From assembly GCA_001404055.1 (NCBI GenBank), contig CXTY01000024.1:1-64000 (forward strand): a stretch of DNA of 64,000 nucleotides. Reading direction: 5' to 3'. Below are positions 17,620 to 26,410 of this stretch, piece after piece. Below the pieces are notes generated by a model. That model had not been told where the DNA came from. It saw nothing but the letters and a program-made list of their open reading frames with translations, and ran no database searches. Numbering within the stretch: the first letter of the stretch is position 1; the number at the start of each line of letters is the position of its first letter. The stretch is from Roseibium album. Its GTDB lineage: Bacteria > Pseudomonadota > Alphaproteobacteria > Rhizobiales > Stappiaceae. A program made the translations under genes and the position numbers.

Positions 17620-18533
17620 GCGGTCTCCCCTGTCTTGGCACGGTCTGAAAGACCGTCAATCGTCGCCAAGGTGTCTGACGGCCCATCACGCAGGGCCAGA
17701 GCGGCCTTGCGTTTTGCCGCCAGCAATCCATGTTTCGGTGCCAGTAGAAAGACGATCAGGAAAATCAGCGTTTGCAGCGTCACGATAATGCCGCCGGTGG
17801 CGCCATCGAGAAAATAACTTGCATAAGCACCGGTGAAACTTGTCACAGAACCGATAGCGACTGACAGCATGATCAGGCGAGGGAAACGATCACACAGCAG
17901 ATAAGCCGTCGCACCGGGTGTCACCACCATGGCAATTACCAGAAAGGCGCCAACAGTCTGCATTGCGGCAACCACTGACGCCGACAGAAGGACGAAGAAA
18001 ACCGCCTTCAAAAGGCCGGGCCGCAAGCCGATGGTGCGGGCGTGGTTCTCGTCAAAGAAGGTCACCATCAGGTCCTTCCACTTGGCAAGCAAAATTGCCA
18101 GTGACACAAATCCGATGATGGCCAATTGCAGCGTGTCTTCAGGCGTGATCGCCAGAATGTTGCCCATGGTGATTGTCTGAATGGACACGGACATCGGGTT
18201 GACCGAGACGATGAACAGCCCAAGGCCGAAAAAGGACGTGAAGATAAGCCCGATGATCACATCCACCTTCAGGCCGGATCGTTCCGACAGAAACAACATG
18301 GCACCGGCGGCCAAACCGCCGGCTATAAATGCACCCAGTGCGAACGGTAGCCCGAGGATATAGGCCCCCGCCACGCCCGGAACGACGGAATGCGACAATG
18401 CATCACCGATCAGGGACCAGCCCTTGAGCATCAGATAGGCCGAAAGAAAGGCACAGACGCCACCCACTAGCGCAGAAACCCACATGGCATTGGTCATATA
18501 ATTGTAGGTGAAGGGTTCAAGCAGAAGCTCCAT
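17616..18533 (-). CDS. Metal ABC transporter permease (SitC/MntC-type)
   Basis: A 305-residue inner-membrane permease of the ABC-3 family. Marks are AYLMLKGWSLIGDALSHSVVPGVAGAY near residues 34-60 and GAFLVIAMVVTPGATAYLL near residue 215. The C-terminal 35 residues (APKHGLLAAKRKAALALRDG and beyond) are a soluble, charged tail. It is paralogous to the next gene, with which it should form the heterodimeric channel. Its start overlaps the stop of the ATPase gene by one base (TAATG), so translation is coupled. Confidence 0.88.
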   Translation of the reverse strand: MELLLEPFTYNYMTNAMWVSALVGGVCAFLSAYLMLKGWSLIGDALSHSVVPGVAGAYILGLPFALGAFIAGGLAAGAMLFLSERSGLKVDVIIGLIFTSFFGLGLFIVSVNPMSVSIQTITMGNILAITPEDTLQLAIIGFVSLAILLAKWKDLMVTFFDENHARTIGLRPGLLKAVFFVLLSASVVAAMQTVGAFLVIAMVVTPGATAYLLCDRFPRLIMLSVAIGSVTSFTGAYASYFLDGATGGIIVTLQTLIFLIVFLLAPKHGLLAAKRKAALALRDGPSDTLATIDGLSDRAKTGETA

Positions 18534-19405
18534 TATTTGGGCGTCTCCTGGGTTTGAATCTCGTCGCCATATTGCACGAAGGGACGCTCGTCATCGGTCA
18601 GGATGGTCACTTTGCGCGGGTCGCCGTCCGTATGCAGGGTCTCGTCACTGATGGTGAAGTGCCGCAGGACACCACCAAAGGCCTGTTCCAGATTTTCGCG
18701 TGTAAAGGTCGTTGCCGTTTCGCCGTAAGCAAGGACAGTGCCTTTCACCAGCACTGTCCGGTCACAGAATTCCGGGACAGATCCAAGATTGTGCGTTGAA
18801 ACCAGCATCACCCTGCCCTCGTCCCTGAGCTCCTTGAGCAAGGCAACAATCTGCTCTTCGGTCTTGACGTCGACACCTGTGAAAGGCTCGTCGAGCAAAA
18901 TGACCTGGCCGTCCTGGGCAAGTGCCCTTGCCAGGAACACACGCTTGCGCTGGCCGCCGGAAAGTTCGCCGATCTGACGATGACGGTATTCCTGCATGTT
19001 CACACGGCGCAGCGCCTCGTCAACTGCCTCATGGTCGGCAGCTTTGGGACGTCTTAGGAACCCCATATGGCCGTAGCGTCCCATCATCACGACATCTTCG
19101 ACCAACACCGGGAAGGACCAGTCAACCTCTTCCGATTGCGGCACATAAGCAACGAGGTTCTTCTTCAAGGCATCGCGCACCGGCATGCCGAGAATGCGGA
19201 TTTTTCCCTTTGCTGCGGGGACAAATCCCATGATCGCCTTGAACAGTGTCGACTTACCTGCACCGTTCACGCCAACCAGTGCGGTTACCGTGCCACAGGG
19301 AATTTCAAAACTCGCATTCCACAGCGCCGTGTGGCCATTGCGATAGGTTACAGTGACATCTTCTGCGGAAAGACCAGTGTCATCCACCTGTGAGGTTACG
19401 TCCAT
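18533..19405 (-). CDS. Metal ABC transporter ATP-binding protein (SitB/MntB-type)
   Basis: A 290-residue ABC ATPase. Walker A is GVNGAGKST (near residue 44), the signature is [15 protein letters not shown] and Walker B is [12 protein letters not shown]. The D-loop and the switch histidine region STHNLGSVP follow. A tail of about 50 residues after the nucleotide-binding domain ends [15 protein letters not shown]. It energises metal uptake. The start at 19405 was preferred because AGGGA stands seven bases before it; an ATG at 19432 would add nine residues. An 86- to 113-base gap separates it from the binding-protein gene. Confidence 0.9.
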   Translation of the reverse strand: MDVTSQVDDTGLSAEDVTVTYRNGHTALWNASFEIPCGTVTALVGVNGAGKSTLFKAIMGFVPAAKGKIRILGMPVRDALKKNLVAYVPQSEEVDWSFPVLVEDVVMMGRYGHMGFLRRPKAADHEAVDEALRRVNMQEYRHRQIGELSGGQRKRVFLARALAQDGQVILLDEPFTGVDVKTEEQIVALLKELRDEGRVMLVSTHNLGSVPEFCDRTVLVKGTVLAYGETATTFTRENLEQAFGGVLRHFTISDETLHTDGDPRKVTILTDDERPFVQYGDEIQTQETPK

Positions 19406-19518
19406 TTCAGGGTCCCTGATGACATTCAGCATTTGGTCAGTCCATTAAAGAGCACAATCAACGCGTTCACAATTGCTCCCGCTGCCCTTGCCATAAAGGA
19501 CCGTCAGGATTTCACCTA

Positions 19519-20421
19519 TCAGTTGGTTGCTGATTTCAGGCCATCAGCCACTGTTCCAGCCGTAACCCTTAGAAGATCGAGATAAGTCGGAACCTCACCA
19601 TCGGATTCACTCAAGGAATCTACGTAAAGCTCACCGCCATAGTTTACACCGGTTTCGCGGGCGACCTGCTTGGCAGGTGCTGTATTGACCGTGCTCTCGC
19701 AGAAAACGACCGGAATGTTGTTTTCCCTGACGCCATCAATGACAGAACGAACCTGCTGCGGCGTACCGACCCGGTCGGCATTCATTGGCCAGAGATAAAG
19801 TTCCTTCATGCCGAAGTCGCGCGCCAGGTAGCTGAAAGCTCCCTCGCATGTCACCAGCCAGCGCCGGTCTTCCGGAATCTCGGCAATTGCCCGACGAAGC
19901 GGCTCGATGGTTGCCCGCAGCTTATCCTTGTATTCGCCTGCGTTCTTTACGTAGGCTGCGGCGTTGTCAGGATCATGTTCGGCAAACGCCTCGACGATAT
20001 TATCGATATAGATCAGCGCGTTATCCAACCCCATCCAGGCATGGGGGTTAGGTTTGCCTTCGTAAGAACCGGACTTGATTGAGATCGGATCAACACCTTC
20101 AGTCAATGTAGCCGAAGGAACATCGCCAAGGTTCGACAGGAACTGTTCGAACCAAAGCTCCAGATTCATTCCGTTCCACAAGACAAGGTCGGCATCAGAG
20201 GCGCGCACAATGTCCTGCGGGGTCGGTTGATAGCCATGGATTTCCGCGCCGGGTTTGGTGATAGACACCACTTCTGCGGTGTCGCCAGCAACATTGCGGG
20301 CAATATCTGCCAGCACGGTAAAGGTGGTTACAACCTTCATCTTGTCGTCGGCGAACGCCTGCGCGGACATGCTGGCAGCAATTGCCGACAATGAAGCCGT
20401 AAAAACCAAAGTCCTGAACAT
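19519..20421 (-). CDS. sitA: Metal ABC transporter substrate-binding protein (SitA/YfeA-type, Mn/Fe)
   Basis: A 300-residue periplasmic protein of the cluster A-I (ZnuA/PsaA/SitA) family. It has a signal peptide (MFRTLVFTASLSAIAASMSA). Metal ligands are seen as GAEIHGYQP and NPHAWMG histidines, CEGAFSYLARDFG glutamate and the YVDSLS aspartate. The His-rich loop typical of zinc-specific ZnuA is absent, and YLWPMNADRVGTPQQV matches the Mn/Fe group. Transport of Mn2+ and perhaps Fe2+ is inferred from this. The start at 20421 has AGGAG six bases upstream. The longer reading from 20487 would run across the promoter palindrome and is rejected. Confidence 0.9.
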   Translation of the reverse strand: MFRTLVFTASLSAIAASMSAQAFADDKMKVVTTFTVLADIARNVAGDTAEVVSITKPGAEIHGYQPTPQDIVRASDADLVLWNGMNLELWFEQFLSNLGDVPSATLTEGVDPISIKSGSYEGKPNPHAWMGLDNALIYIDNIVEAFAEHDPDNAAAYVKNAGEYKDKLRATIEPLRRAIAEIPEDRRWLVTCEGAFSYLARDFGMKELYLWPMNADRVGTPQQVRSVIDGVRENNIPVVFCESTVNTAPAKQVARETGVNYGGELYVDSLSESDGEVPTYLDLLRVTAGTVADGLKSATN

Positions 20422-20471
20422 TGCTATCTCCTGAAGGCCCAATGAGGGATCAACTCTTTTGCAAGTGATAT

Positions 20472-20515
20472 TGCAAATCATTCGCAACTGTCAACCCAGT
20501 TGCGAATGATTTGCA
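20472..20515. promoter_or_regulatory. Perfect 19-bp inverted repeat upstream of sitA, probable Fur/Mur-family operator
   Basis: TGCAAATCATTCGCAACTG (20472-20490) and its exact complement CAGTTGCGAATGATTTGCA (20497-20515) flank a 6-base spacer. Each arm also contains a 7-1-7 dyad of the form TGCRAAT-N-ATTYGCA, the architecture of Fur-superfamily boxes. It lies 51 bases before the sitA start codon. Mn-responsive Mur or Fur control is inferred from the gene it precedes. Confidence 0.75.
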
Positions 20516-20633
20516 GCTACGAGCTGAAAGAAATTGGATCCAGGCTGGATTCCGAAACGCTCTAATTCAGACAATGCTCGATTGGACACACCAGGATAGA
20601 GTCATTTGCAGACGGACGACTGGGTTTAATGTC

Positions 20634-20902
20634 CTAGGGTCAGGACCCATTAATTTGATTGAAATGGCGCAACAAACGGTAATCAGCTGCAAGGAAAAGC
20701 GCGATAAGCGGGCTTTCTGCCTGATGAGCGGTTTGACGCAGCAGATCGAAGCCGTTTTTGTGTCCCTTTGGGATAGGGTGAATTTGCTCAGCAATGTTGT
20801 TGCAAATCTTTGAAAACCACGCGGTTTCCTAAAGTTTTGCGCCTCGTATCCGAACAAGTTCATTCCTACCATTTCATCCAAATTAATGGATCCTGACCCT
20901 AG
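20634..20902. mobile_element. Short IS5-like miniature element (MITE) with CTAG target duplication
   Basis: The ends are imperfect inverted repeats of about 30 bases: GGTCAGGACCCATTAATTTG at 20638 onward, and on the other strand GGTCAGGATCCATTAATTTG from 20898 inward, both continuing toward GAAATGG. The 261-base core is flanked on both sides by CTAG (20634-20637, 20899-20902), the target duplication typical of IS5-group elements. No intact transposase is inside, so it is either a MITE or an internally deleted IS. Confidence 0.75.
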
Positions 20903-20905
20903 AGT

Positions 20906-21628
20906 TTAATCGCTCTCATTTCCCTTCATTGGAACTTCCAAGCGTTCAGCGGCACTTCGGATATGCTGGGCCATCGCAGCGCGAGCAGCTGGAACATCAC
21001 CGGCATGAACGGCCTTCAAAACTTCACGATGTTCATTGATGGTCACCGTCACAAGGTCGCGCTTGGCATAAATCTCGGCGGTTGCTCGCGTTGTATCCTT
21101 CAGGCGAGAGGATATGTAGCCAATGATCACGGAGAGATAGGAATTTCCCGTAGCAATACCCAAAGCCCTGTGAAATGCCGCATCAGCCTCCAGACGCTTT
21201 TCATCAAAATTCCGATGTCCATCCATTGCTGCCAATGCAGCACGCATTTCCGTCAAGTCGGTTTCGCTACGCCGTTCGGCTGCCAGCCCTGCAGCCTCGA
21301 TTTCCAGAAGACCGCGTAATTCGAACAGGTCGGCCAGATTGCCGGATTTGTCGAGCGCACTGATGTCCACCCGGAAAGTTTCACGCTCTGAAAGCGGCAT
21401 GACAACGGCGCCGCGTCCCTGCCGGGACACGATGACGCCATCTGAGCGCAACCTTGCAATCGCCTCGCGCACAACATTTCGGCTTACGCCAAAGGTTTCC
21501 GCAAGACTGTGCTCCGTAGGCAGGCTGTCCCCAGGCCCCAATTCACCGTCGTTAATTTTAGAAAGGATATCTGCTGCGATGCGGTCAGGCAGTAACGATG
21601 CCCGACGCACTTCTTTGAATTCCGGCAT
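20906..21628 (-). CDS. GntR family regulator, FadR/FCD subfamily
   Basis: A 240-residue transcription factor. The N-terminal winged helix (about residues 12-75) reads LPTEHSLAETFGVSRNVVREAIARL, a standard GntR recognition helix. The C-terminal FCD domain (about 95-225) contains ELRGLLEIEAAGLAAE, the DAAFHRALGIATGN motif and NEHREVLKAVHAGD, with the Asp and His residues that hold a metal and acid ligand in this group. It probably responds to a small carboxylic acid. No adjacent catabolic operon identifies its target. GGGGGAG precedes the start. The miniature element ends three bases past its stop. Confidence 0.88.
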   Translation of the reverse strand: MPEFKEVRRASLLPDRIAADILSKINDGELGPGDSLPTEHSLAETFGVSRNVVREAIARLRSDGVIVSRQGRGAVVMPLSERETFRVDISALDKSGNLADLFELRGLLEIEAAGLAAERRSETDLTEMRAALAAMDGHRNFDEKRLEADAAFHRALGIATGNSYLSVIIGYISSRLKDTTRATAEIYAKRDLVTVTINEHREVLKAVHAGDVPAARAAMAQHIRSAAERLEVPMKGNESD

Positions 21629-21771
21629 ATTTCGGCTCCCCCTCGCCTTGCCGTGACATGTTCCGAGTTCTACCGCTCGGTATTAATGCATGCATAGGCC
21701 AAGGGGATGCACTTGTCGAGTTAGCTGGCTAACGTCGCGTCCAATGTGACGCCTTGCCGCAATCCTGGTGC

Positions 21772-22686
21772 TCAATATGCGTAGATTACTTCAGCGGCGC
21801 GCACAGCTGCGGAGGCTCTGTTCTCGACCCCCAGTTTGATGAAAATCTGTTCCAGATGCTTGTTTACCGTACGCGGCGACAAGCCCAGAATTTCACCTAT
21901 GTCCTTGTTGGCCTTGCCTTTGGCAATCCAGATCAATACTTCGGACTCGCGCTGTGTCAGTTCAAACCTGTCCTGAAGAGCCGTCATCTGCCCGGCCTCA
22001 TCCTCAGCCGTTACCCGGAATAGATTTTCATCCGGACCAACGCGTCCAAGCGGATGCAGCTGTACTGCAAGGTTTTCTGACAGCCCCAGCATAAAACTCC
22101 CACGGCGCGCATCATTGAGCTGGGAAGCATCCAGCCATTCACCGAGCGCCCGGCCCAGCTGAATGAGACTGGTCTCTGCCGCCCCGGTTTTTGCCAGAAG
22201 ATTCTGTATCTGAGGTGTCGACCAGAGGATTGTCCCGCCAGTTGCGACCGCAACCAGGTGCCGACCAGCCGCGTCCAGGGCAACATGAGCACTTTGCACT
22301 GATCGTGCGTTCTTCAGATGCACTTTGATCCGGGCTTTCAGTTCATCGACGTTGATCGGTTTGGTCAGAAAATCAACGCCACCGGACTCCAGCGCCCTGA
22401 CGATGTGTTCTGTCTCCGAAAGACCGGTCATGAAGATCACGGGCACGTGCTGGAGGGCCTGGCTTTCCTTGATTTGCCTGCAAGTATCAAAGCCATCCAA
22501 ACCAGGCATCACGGCGTCCATGAGAATGGTGTCAGGTGTGACTTTGCTGCAAATGGAAAGTGCCGCCTCGCCACTGGTCGCGACCAGAACTGCAACACCG
22601 GTCTTTTTCAGTGCTTCGGTGACAAACCCGAGCGTTTCCGGGCTGTCGTCCACCACCAGAACGGTTTCGCGGCGTTCATCCGTCAT
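21772..22686 (-). CDS. Response regulator, REC plus LuxR-type DNA-binding domain
   Basis: A 304-residue regulator. The receiver domain (residues 8-125) has the acidic pair VVDDSP, the phospho-acceptor in TILMDAVMPGLDG and the lysine in FLTKPIN. A middle region of about 80 residues (SVQSAHVALDAAGRHLVAVA and on) may be a degenerate PAS-like linker. The C-terminal LuxR/NarL helix-turn-helix is LTQRESEVLIWIAKGKANKDIGEILGLSPRTVNKHLEQIF. The start overlaps the end of the permease-kinase gene by 11 bases, which makes that kinase its likely partner. The divergent urea transporter is its most likely target. Confidence 0.9.
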   Translation of the reverse strand: MTDERRETVLVVDDSPETLGFVTEALKKTGVAVLVATSGEAALSICSKVTPDTILMDAVMPGLDGFDTCRQIKESQALQHVPVIFMTGLSETEHIVRALESGGVDFLTKPINVDELKARIKVHLKNARSVQSAHVALDAAGRHLVAVATGGTILWSTPQIQNLLAKTGAAETSLIQLGRALGEWLDASQLNDARRGSFMLGLSENLAVQLHPLGRVGPDENLFRVTAEDEAGQMTALQDRFELTQRESEVLIWIAKGKANKDIGEILGLSPRTVNKHLEQIFIKLGVENRASAAVRAAEVIYAY

Positions 22687-25600
22687 GAGTTTCCAATCCG
22701 CTTAACACGTCCCGATAGGCTTTGAAGTCAAACCGGCTGAGATGACCGTGCAAGGTATCAATCAGAGGCTGGTTTTCTGGTTTTGTTGCAAGTTCCGTCA
22801 GTTTCGCTTCAATTCCCTCGACATATCCGATTTCCGATAGAGATATCAGGTCTGCAACATGTTCGGCACCGGGAGAGCGCAAAGGACCAATTGAGGTTGC
22901 CTCCTCTTCCAGGACTTGCGGCTTTTCCGTCCACACAACACCCGTGTGCTTTTGTAACAGATAGAGCAGCTGGCCAATATCAAAGGGTTTGGCAAGTGTT
23001 GCGTTGTGATGGACCGGACCTTCCGGACGTAGCGCCTGATCGCCCGTATTTGCAGAAAGCATGACGATTGGTGCGACAACCCCGTTTTCCCGCAGCGCCT
23101 TGCCCAGTTCCCAGCCATTCATACCCGGCATCAGAATATCAACAAGGTAAAGGTCCGGCTTCAGATCGACGACCCTCTCCAAACACGCGGCCCCACTTTC
23201 CGCCTCCAGAACCGTGAAGCCGATTGGGTTCAAAATATCGCTCACCAAGGCGCGATGATCCGGATTGTCATCAACGACAGCCACTGTTTTTCGCGCGCCC
23301 TCATAACCACGAACGTGGCGCTCCAGCCGAATGGCATCAACAGGATGATCAACAGCAGCGAGCATAAGTCGGATTTCAAAGGAAGTGCCTTTGCCCGGCT
23401 CACTTGCTAGCGCGATTGCGCCTCCCATTGTTTCCGTCAGGAGTTTTGTGATCGTCAACCCAAGACCAAGACCAGGTGTATGGTGACCATTTGCGATTTT
23501 GCTTCGACCAAACGGCTCAAACACCTTGGACTGTTCTTGAAGAGGGATGCCGGGACCGCTGTCCTGCACGACAAACCGGGCGACTTGAGAACGGTAACTG
23601 ACAGACAGCGACACCGTGCCCTTCTCAGTGAATTTGATCGCATTTGAAAGCAGGTTCACCAGGATCTGGCGCAATCGCTTTTCGTCTGTTCTGACGAAGG
23701 CAGGCAGATTGGGTGCCTGAACATACTCAAATTCCAATCCTTTTGCCGATGCCTGCATCTGGAACATGTCGACAATCTGATCGAGAAACTCGTGAATGTT
23801 GATTTCGTTTGAATAGACCTGAAGCCGCCCGGCCTCAATCCGTGAGATGTCCAGGAGACCATCGATAAGCCCGGAAAGGTGCTCTGCGCTGCGGCGGATT
23901 GTGCGGACGGCAGGCTTTCGTTCTCGCGGTAATGTTTCGTCGCGTTCCAGAACCTGCGCATATCCCATAACTGCGTTCAGCGGTGTTCTCAGTTCGTGAC
24001 TGAGACCAACTACATAACGACTTTTGGCGAGGTTGGCCGCGTCAGCGTCTTCCTTGGCTTTCTGCAAGGCAGCGTCTGTGACGCCGTGTGCGTCAATTTC
24101 CCGTTGCAGCAGTGCGTTTTGGCGCGCCGATTCTTCTTCGGCCACCCGGCGTGTGTCATGCGCCAGGACCAGAAACCAGCAGGCAATCCCCGCGACAACA
24201 GCAAACACAAAGAATATCAGCGTAACTGTCTGTGCGATGAAACCAGTGGCATCGCCCAGACGGCTGGCTGCCTGTGCATGAATGAGCCAGAGCATCAAAC
24301 CTATTCCAGCTATCGAGAATACCGATGCCAGGGCGTAGCGTCCAAGTTGCGATCGAAAATAAACGAGCACCTTTTCCGGCAGAACCAGTGCAGCCACGGC
24401 GCCAACCTGACGCGAAGCGCGAGCGTGGGGTTTGCAGGAGTCATGGCAGCGCGCATCCAGAGAGCAACAAAGCGAGCAGATGGGTGCCTGATAAGCCGGG
24501 CAGTACGCCATGTCTTCCGGCTCGAAAGGGTTTTCACAGATGGAACAGGCAATCTGATCCTTGTCCTGCCAGTTCTTGCGCGGCTTGCGCGCCAAATAAT
24601 ATTTACCCTTGGTGGCAAATGCGATGGCCGGGACAGCCACAAATGCAATTGCCATTGCAAGAAAAGTTGCCAGCGCAGAGGCTGTCTCGCCAAACTCACC
24701 AAAATGCGCGGCCAGTGCGACTCCGGCAGCAAGCAACATTGCACCGGTTCCGACCGGATTTATGTCGAATAGATGTGCCCGCTTGAACTCAATGCCCGGC
24801 GGCGACAGTCCAAGCGGTTTGTTAATGAAGAGATCTGCCGAGATTGCCGAAAGCCAGGCCATGGCGATGATGGAAAAAACGCCAAGCGTTTCTTCAAGCA
24901 ATCGGTAAATACCCAGTTCCATCAAAAGCAGGGCTATACCCACATTAAAGACCAGCCAGACCACCCTTCCCGGGTGGGAATGCGTGAGCCGTGAAAAGAA
25001 GTTTGACCAGGCAAGCGACCCGGCGTAGGCGTTCATGACATTGATCTTGAGCTGCGCTACGACAACAAAAGCTGCCATCAACAAAAGCACAACTGTTTCG
25101 TTTGGGATCATGTAGCCGAAGGCAACGGTATACATGCGAGAGGGTTCATCCGCATGTTCGACGGGCACGCCGTGTGAAAGAACCAGCACGGCAAGAAACG
25201 ATCCCGCGATCATTTTAGGCGCGCCCAACACCACCCAGCCGGGTCCGGCCAGGAAGAGCGCCAACCGATGCCGGCGTCGGCCAAAGTCCTGCGCGGGTAA
25301 GAACCGCAGAAAGTCGACTTGCTCACCAATCTGCGCCATCAGGGCCAGGATAACTGCAGAAGCAGCACCAAAGCTCACGAGATTAATGCTGCTCAGGCCA
25401 CCCGGCTCAGCCCGCGGCGCCTGGGTAACTGGATCAATCCCTGAGAAATTCAACCAATTACCAACTGCCTGCCAATCGGTGAAAGCAATGAAAACAAACG
25501 GCAGGATATTCAGGATGATCCAGAAGGGCTGTGTTGCAAGCTGAAAGCGGCTGATCCAGGTGATGCCATGCGTCACCAGAGGAATGACTGCAACGGCGCT

Positions 25601-26065
25601 GATGATATAGCCAATCCAGAGCGGCACGCCGAATGCGAACTCCAGCGCACTCGACATTATCGATGCTTCAATGGCGAAGAGAATAAATGTGAAACTGGCG
25701 TAAATCAGTGACGTGACCGTTGAGCCTATGTATCCGAAGCCTGCACCCCGGGTGAGAAGATCAATGTCCACCCCATAACGCATCGCGTAGCGGCTGATCG
25801 GCAGGCCGACAACTAGCAATACAACACTACCAACCAGAATGGCGAGAAACGCATTTGCTGTGCCGTGTGACAGCGTGATCGCTCCGCCTATGGCCTCCAG
25901 GGCCAAGAAGGAAATAGCACCGATCGCCGTTTGTGAAATGGCTCGCGAAGAAAAGCGGCGCGCGCTTTTGGCGGTAAAACGCAGGGCGTAATCTTCAAGG
26001 GTCTGATTGTTGACCCATTTGTTGTACTGGCGCCGGATCGGCAGAATACGCTGACGGGCAGTCAT
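22676..26065 (-). CDS. Hybrid histidine kinase with N-terminal NCS1 (cytosine/purine permease-like) transporter domain
   Basis: A roughly 1129-residue membrane sensor. Residues 1-490 are a 12-helix permease domain of the nucleobase:cation symporter-1 type, opening with IRRQYNKWVNNQTLEDYALRF cut here as QYNKWVNNQTLEDYALRF. At about residues 507-544 eight cysteines form CX2C-X11-C-X7-C-X2-CC-X5-C-X3-C, probably a zinc or metal site. Two more helices follow. The HisKA helix has GLSHELRTPLNA (phospho-His near 690), and the ATPase has NLLSNAIKF, DSGPGIP and GLGLGL. A C-terminal receiver holds LVDILMPGMNG. It is operonic with a LuxR-type regulator and divergent from urtABCDE, so sensing of urea or a nitrogen-rich purine product is inferred. 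The start is uncertain: ATG at 26065 or 26098, or TTG at 26110. Confidence 0.88.
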   Translation of the reverse strand: MTARQRILPIRRQYNKWVNNQTLEDYALRFTAKSARRFSSRAISQTAIGAISFLALEAIGGAITLSHGTANAFLAILVGSVVLLVVGLPISRYAMRYGVDIDLLTRGAGFGYIGSTVTSLIYASFTFILFAIEASIMSSALEFAFGVPLWIGYIISAVAVIPLVTHGITWISRFQLATQPFWIILNILPFVFIAFTDWQAVGNWLNFSGIDPVTQAPRAEPGGLSSINLVSFGAASAVILALMAQIGEQVDFLRFLPAQDFGRRRHRLALFLAGPGWVVLGAPKMIAGSFLAVLVLSHGVPVEHADEPSRMYTVAFGYMIPNETVVLLLMAAFVVVAQLKINVMNAYAGSLAWSNFFSRLTHSHPGRVVWLVFNVGIALLLMELGIYRLLEETLGVFSIIAMAWLSAISADLFINKPLGLSPPGIEFKRAHLFDINPVGTGAMLLAAGVALAAHFGEFGETASALATFLAMAIAFVAVPAIAFATKGKYYLARKPRKNWQDKDQIACSICENPFEPEDMAYCPAYQAPICSLCCSLDARCHDSCKPHARASRQVGAVAALVLPEKVLVYFRSQLGRYALASVFSIAGIGLMLWLIHAQAASRLGDATGFIAQTVTLIFFVFAVVAGIACWFLVLAHDTRRVAEEESARQNALLQREIDAHGVTDAALQKAKEDADAANLAKSRYVVGLSHELRTPLNAVMGYAQVLERDETLPRERKPAVRTIRRSAEHLSGLIDGLLDISRIEAGRLQVYSNEINIHEFLDQIVDMFQMQASAKGLEFEYVQAPNLPAFVRTDEKRLRQILVNLLSNAIKFTEKGTVSLSVSYRSQVARFVVQDSGPGIPLQEQSKVFEPFGRSKIANGHHTPGLGLGLTITKLLTETMGGAIALASEPGKGTSFEIRLMLAAVDHPVDAIRLERHVRGYEGARKTVAVVDDNPDHRALVSDILNPIGFTVLEAESGAACLERVVDLKPDLYLVDILMPGMNGWELGKALRENGVVAPIVMLSANTGDQALRPEGPVHHNATLAKPFDIGQLLYLLQKHTGVVWTEKPQVLEEEATSIGPLRSPGAEHVADLISLSEIGYVEGIEAKLTELATKPENQPLIDTLHGHLSRFDFKAYRDVLSGLETHDG

Positions 26066-26284
26066 ACAACGATTACCACAGGGGCAGCGTCTTCCCATTG
26101 AGGCCTGCAAACTTCCGCAAGCATGGAGCCAAACGCAACGGCCCCATTTTTCATCACATGCCTATTAATGTGGCAAATGTCCATTCAATCCGCCTACTTA
26201 GCCCCAATTCAGAGTTCAATCGGATCACTCAGCACAAATCGTGCCGGATCTGCGCTGCTCGACATTGGCAATTCGACTAGCAAT

Positions 26285-26300
26285 TACGTCAATTGACGTA
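26285..26300. promoter_or_regulatory. Perfect 16-bp palindrome between the permease-kinase and urtA
   Basis: TACGTCAATTGACGTA is a perfect palindrome, 110 bases before the urtA start codon and 220 before the kinase start. Its TAC...GTA ends suit a dimeric LuxR/NarL-type regulator. It is a candidate operator for the response regulator encoded at 21772-22686, inferred from position only. Confidence 0.5.
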
Positions 26301-26410
26301 TGTTGCTGTGCACCACATCCATCGCACCATCCTTCCCCGACAGCGGCAGACCTTCCAGCCGCCAAGCGCCGGCCCAAAGCCCGGTGACGTCATGCAAAGG
26401 GGAACTCTTA

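Noticed and set aside
20567..20881. 104-residue ORF across the miniature element as a transposase
   Set aside because: It has no DDE or other transposase motif and continues into the flanking DNA, so it is not a coding remnant.
26254..26284. TGGCA...GCAA pattern as a sigma-54 promoter for urtA
   Set aside because: The GG to GC spacing is one base too long for sigma-54, and the palindrome follows directly.
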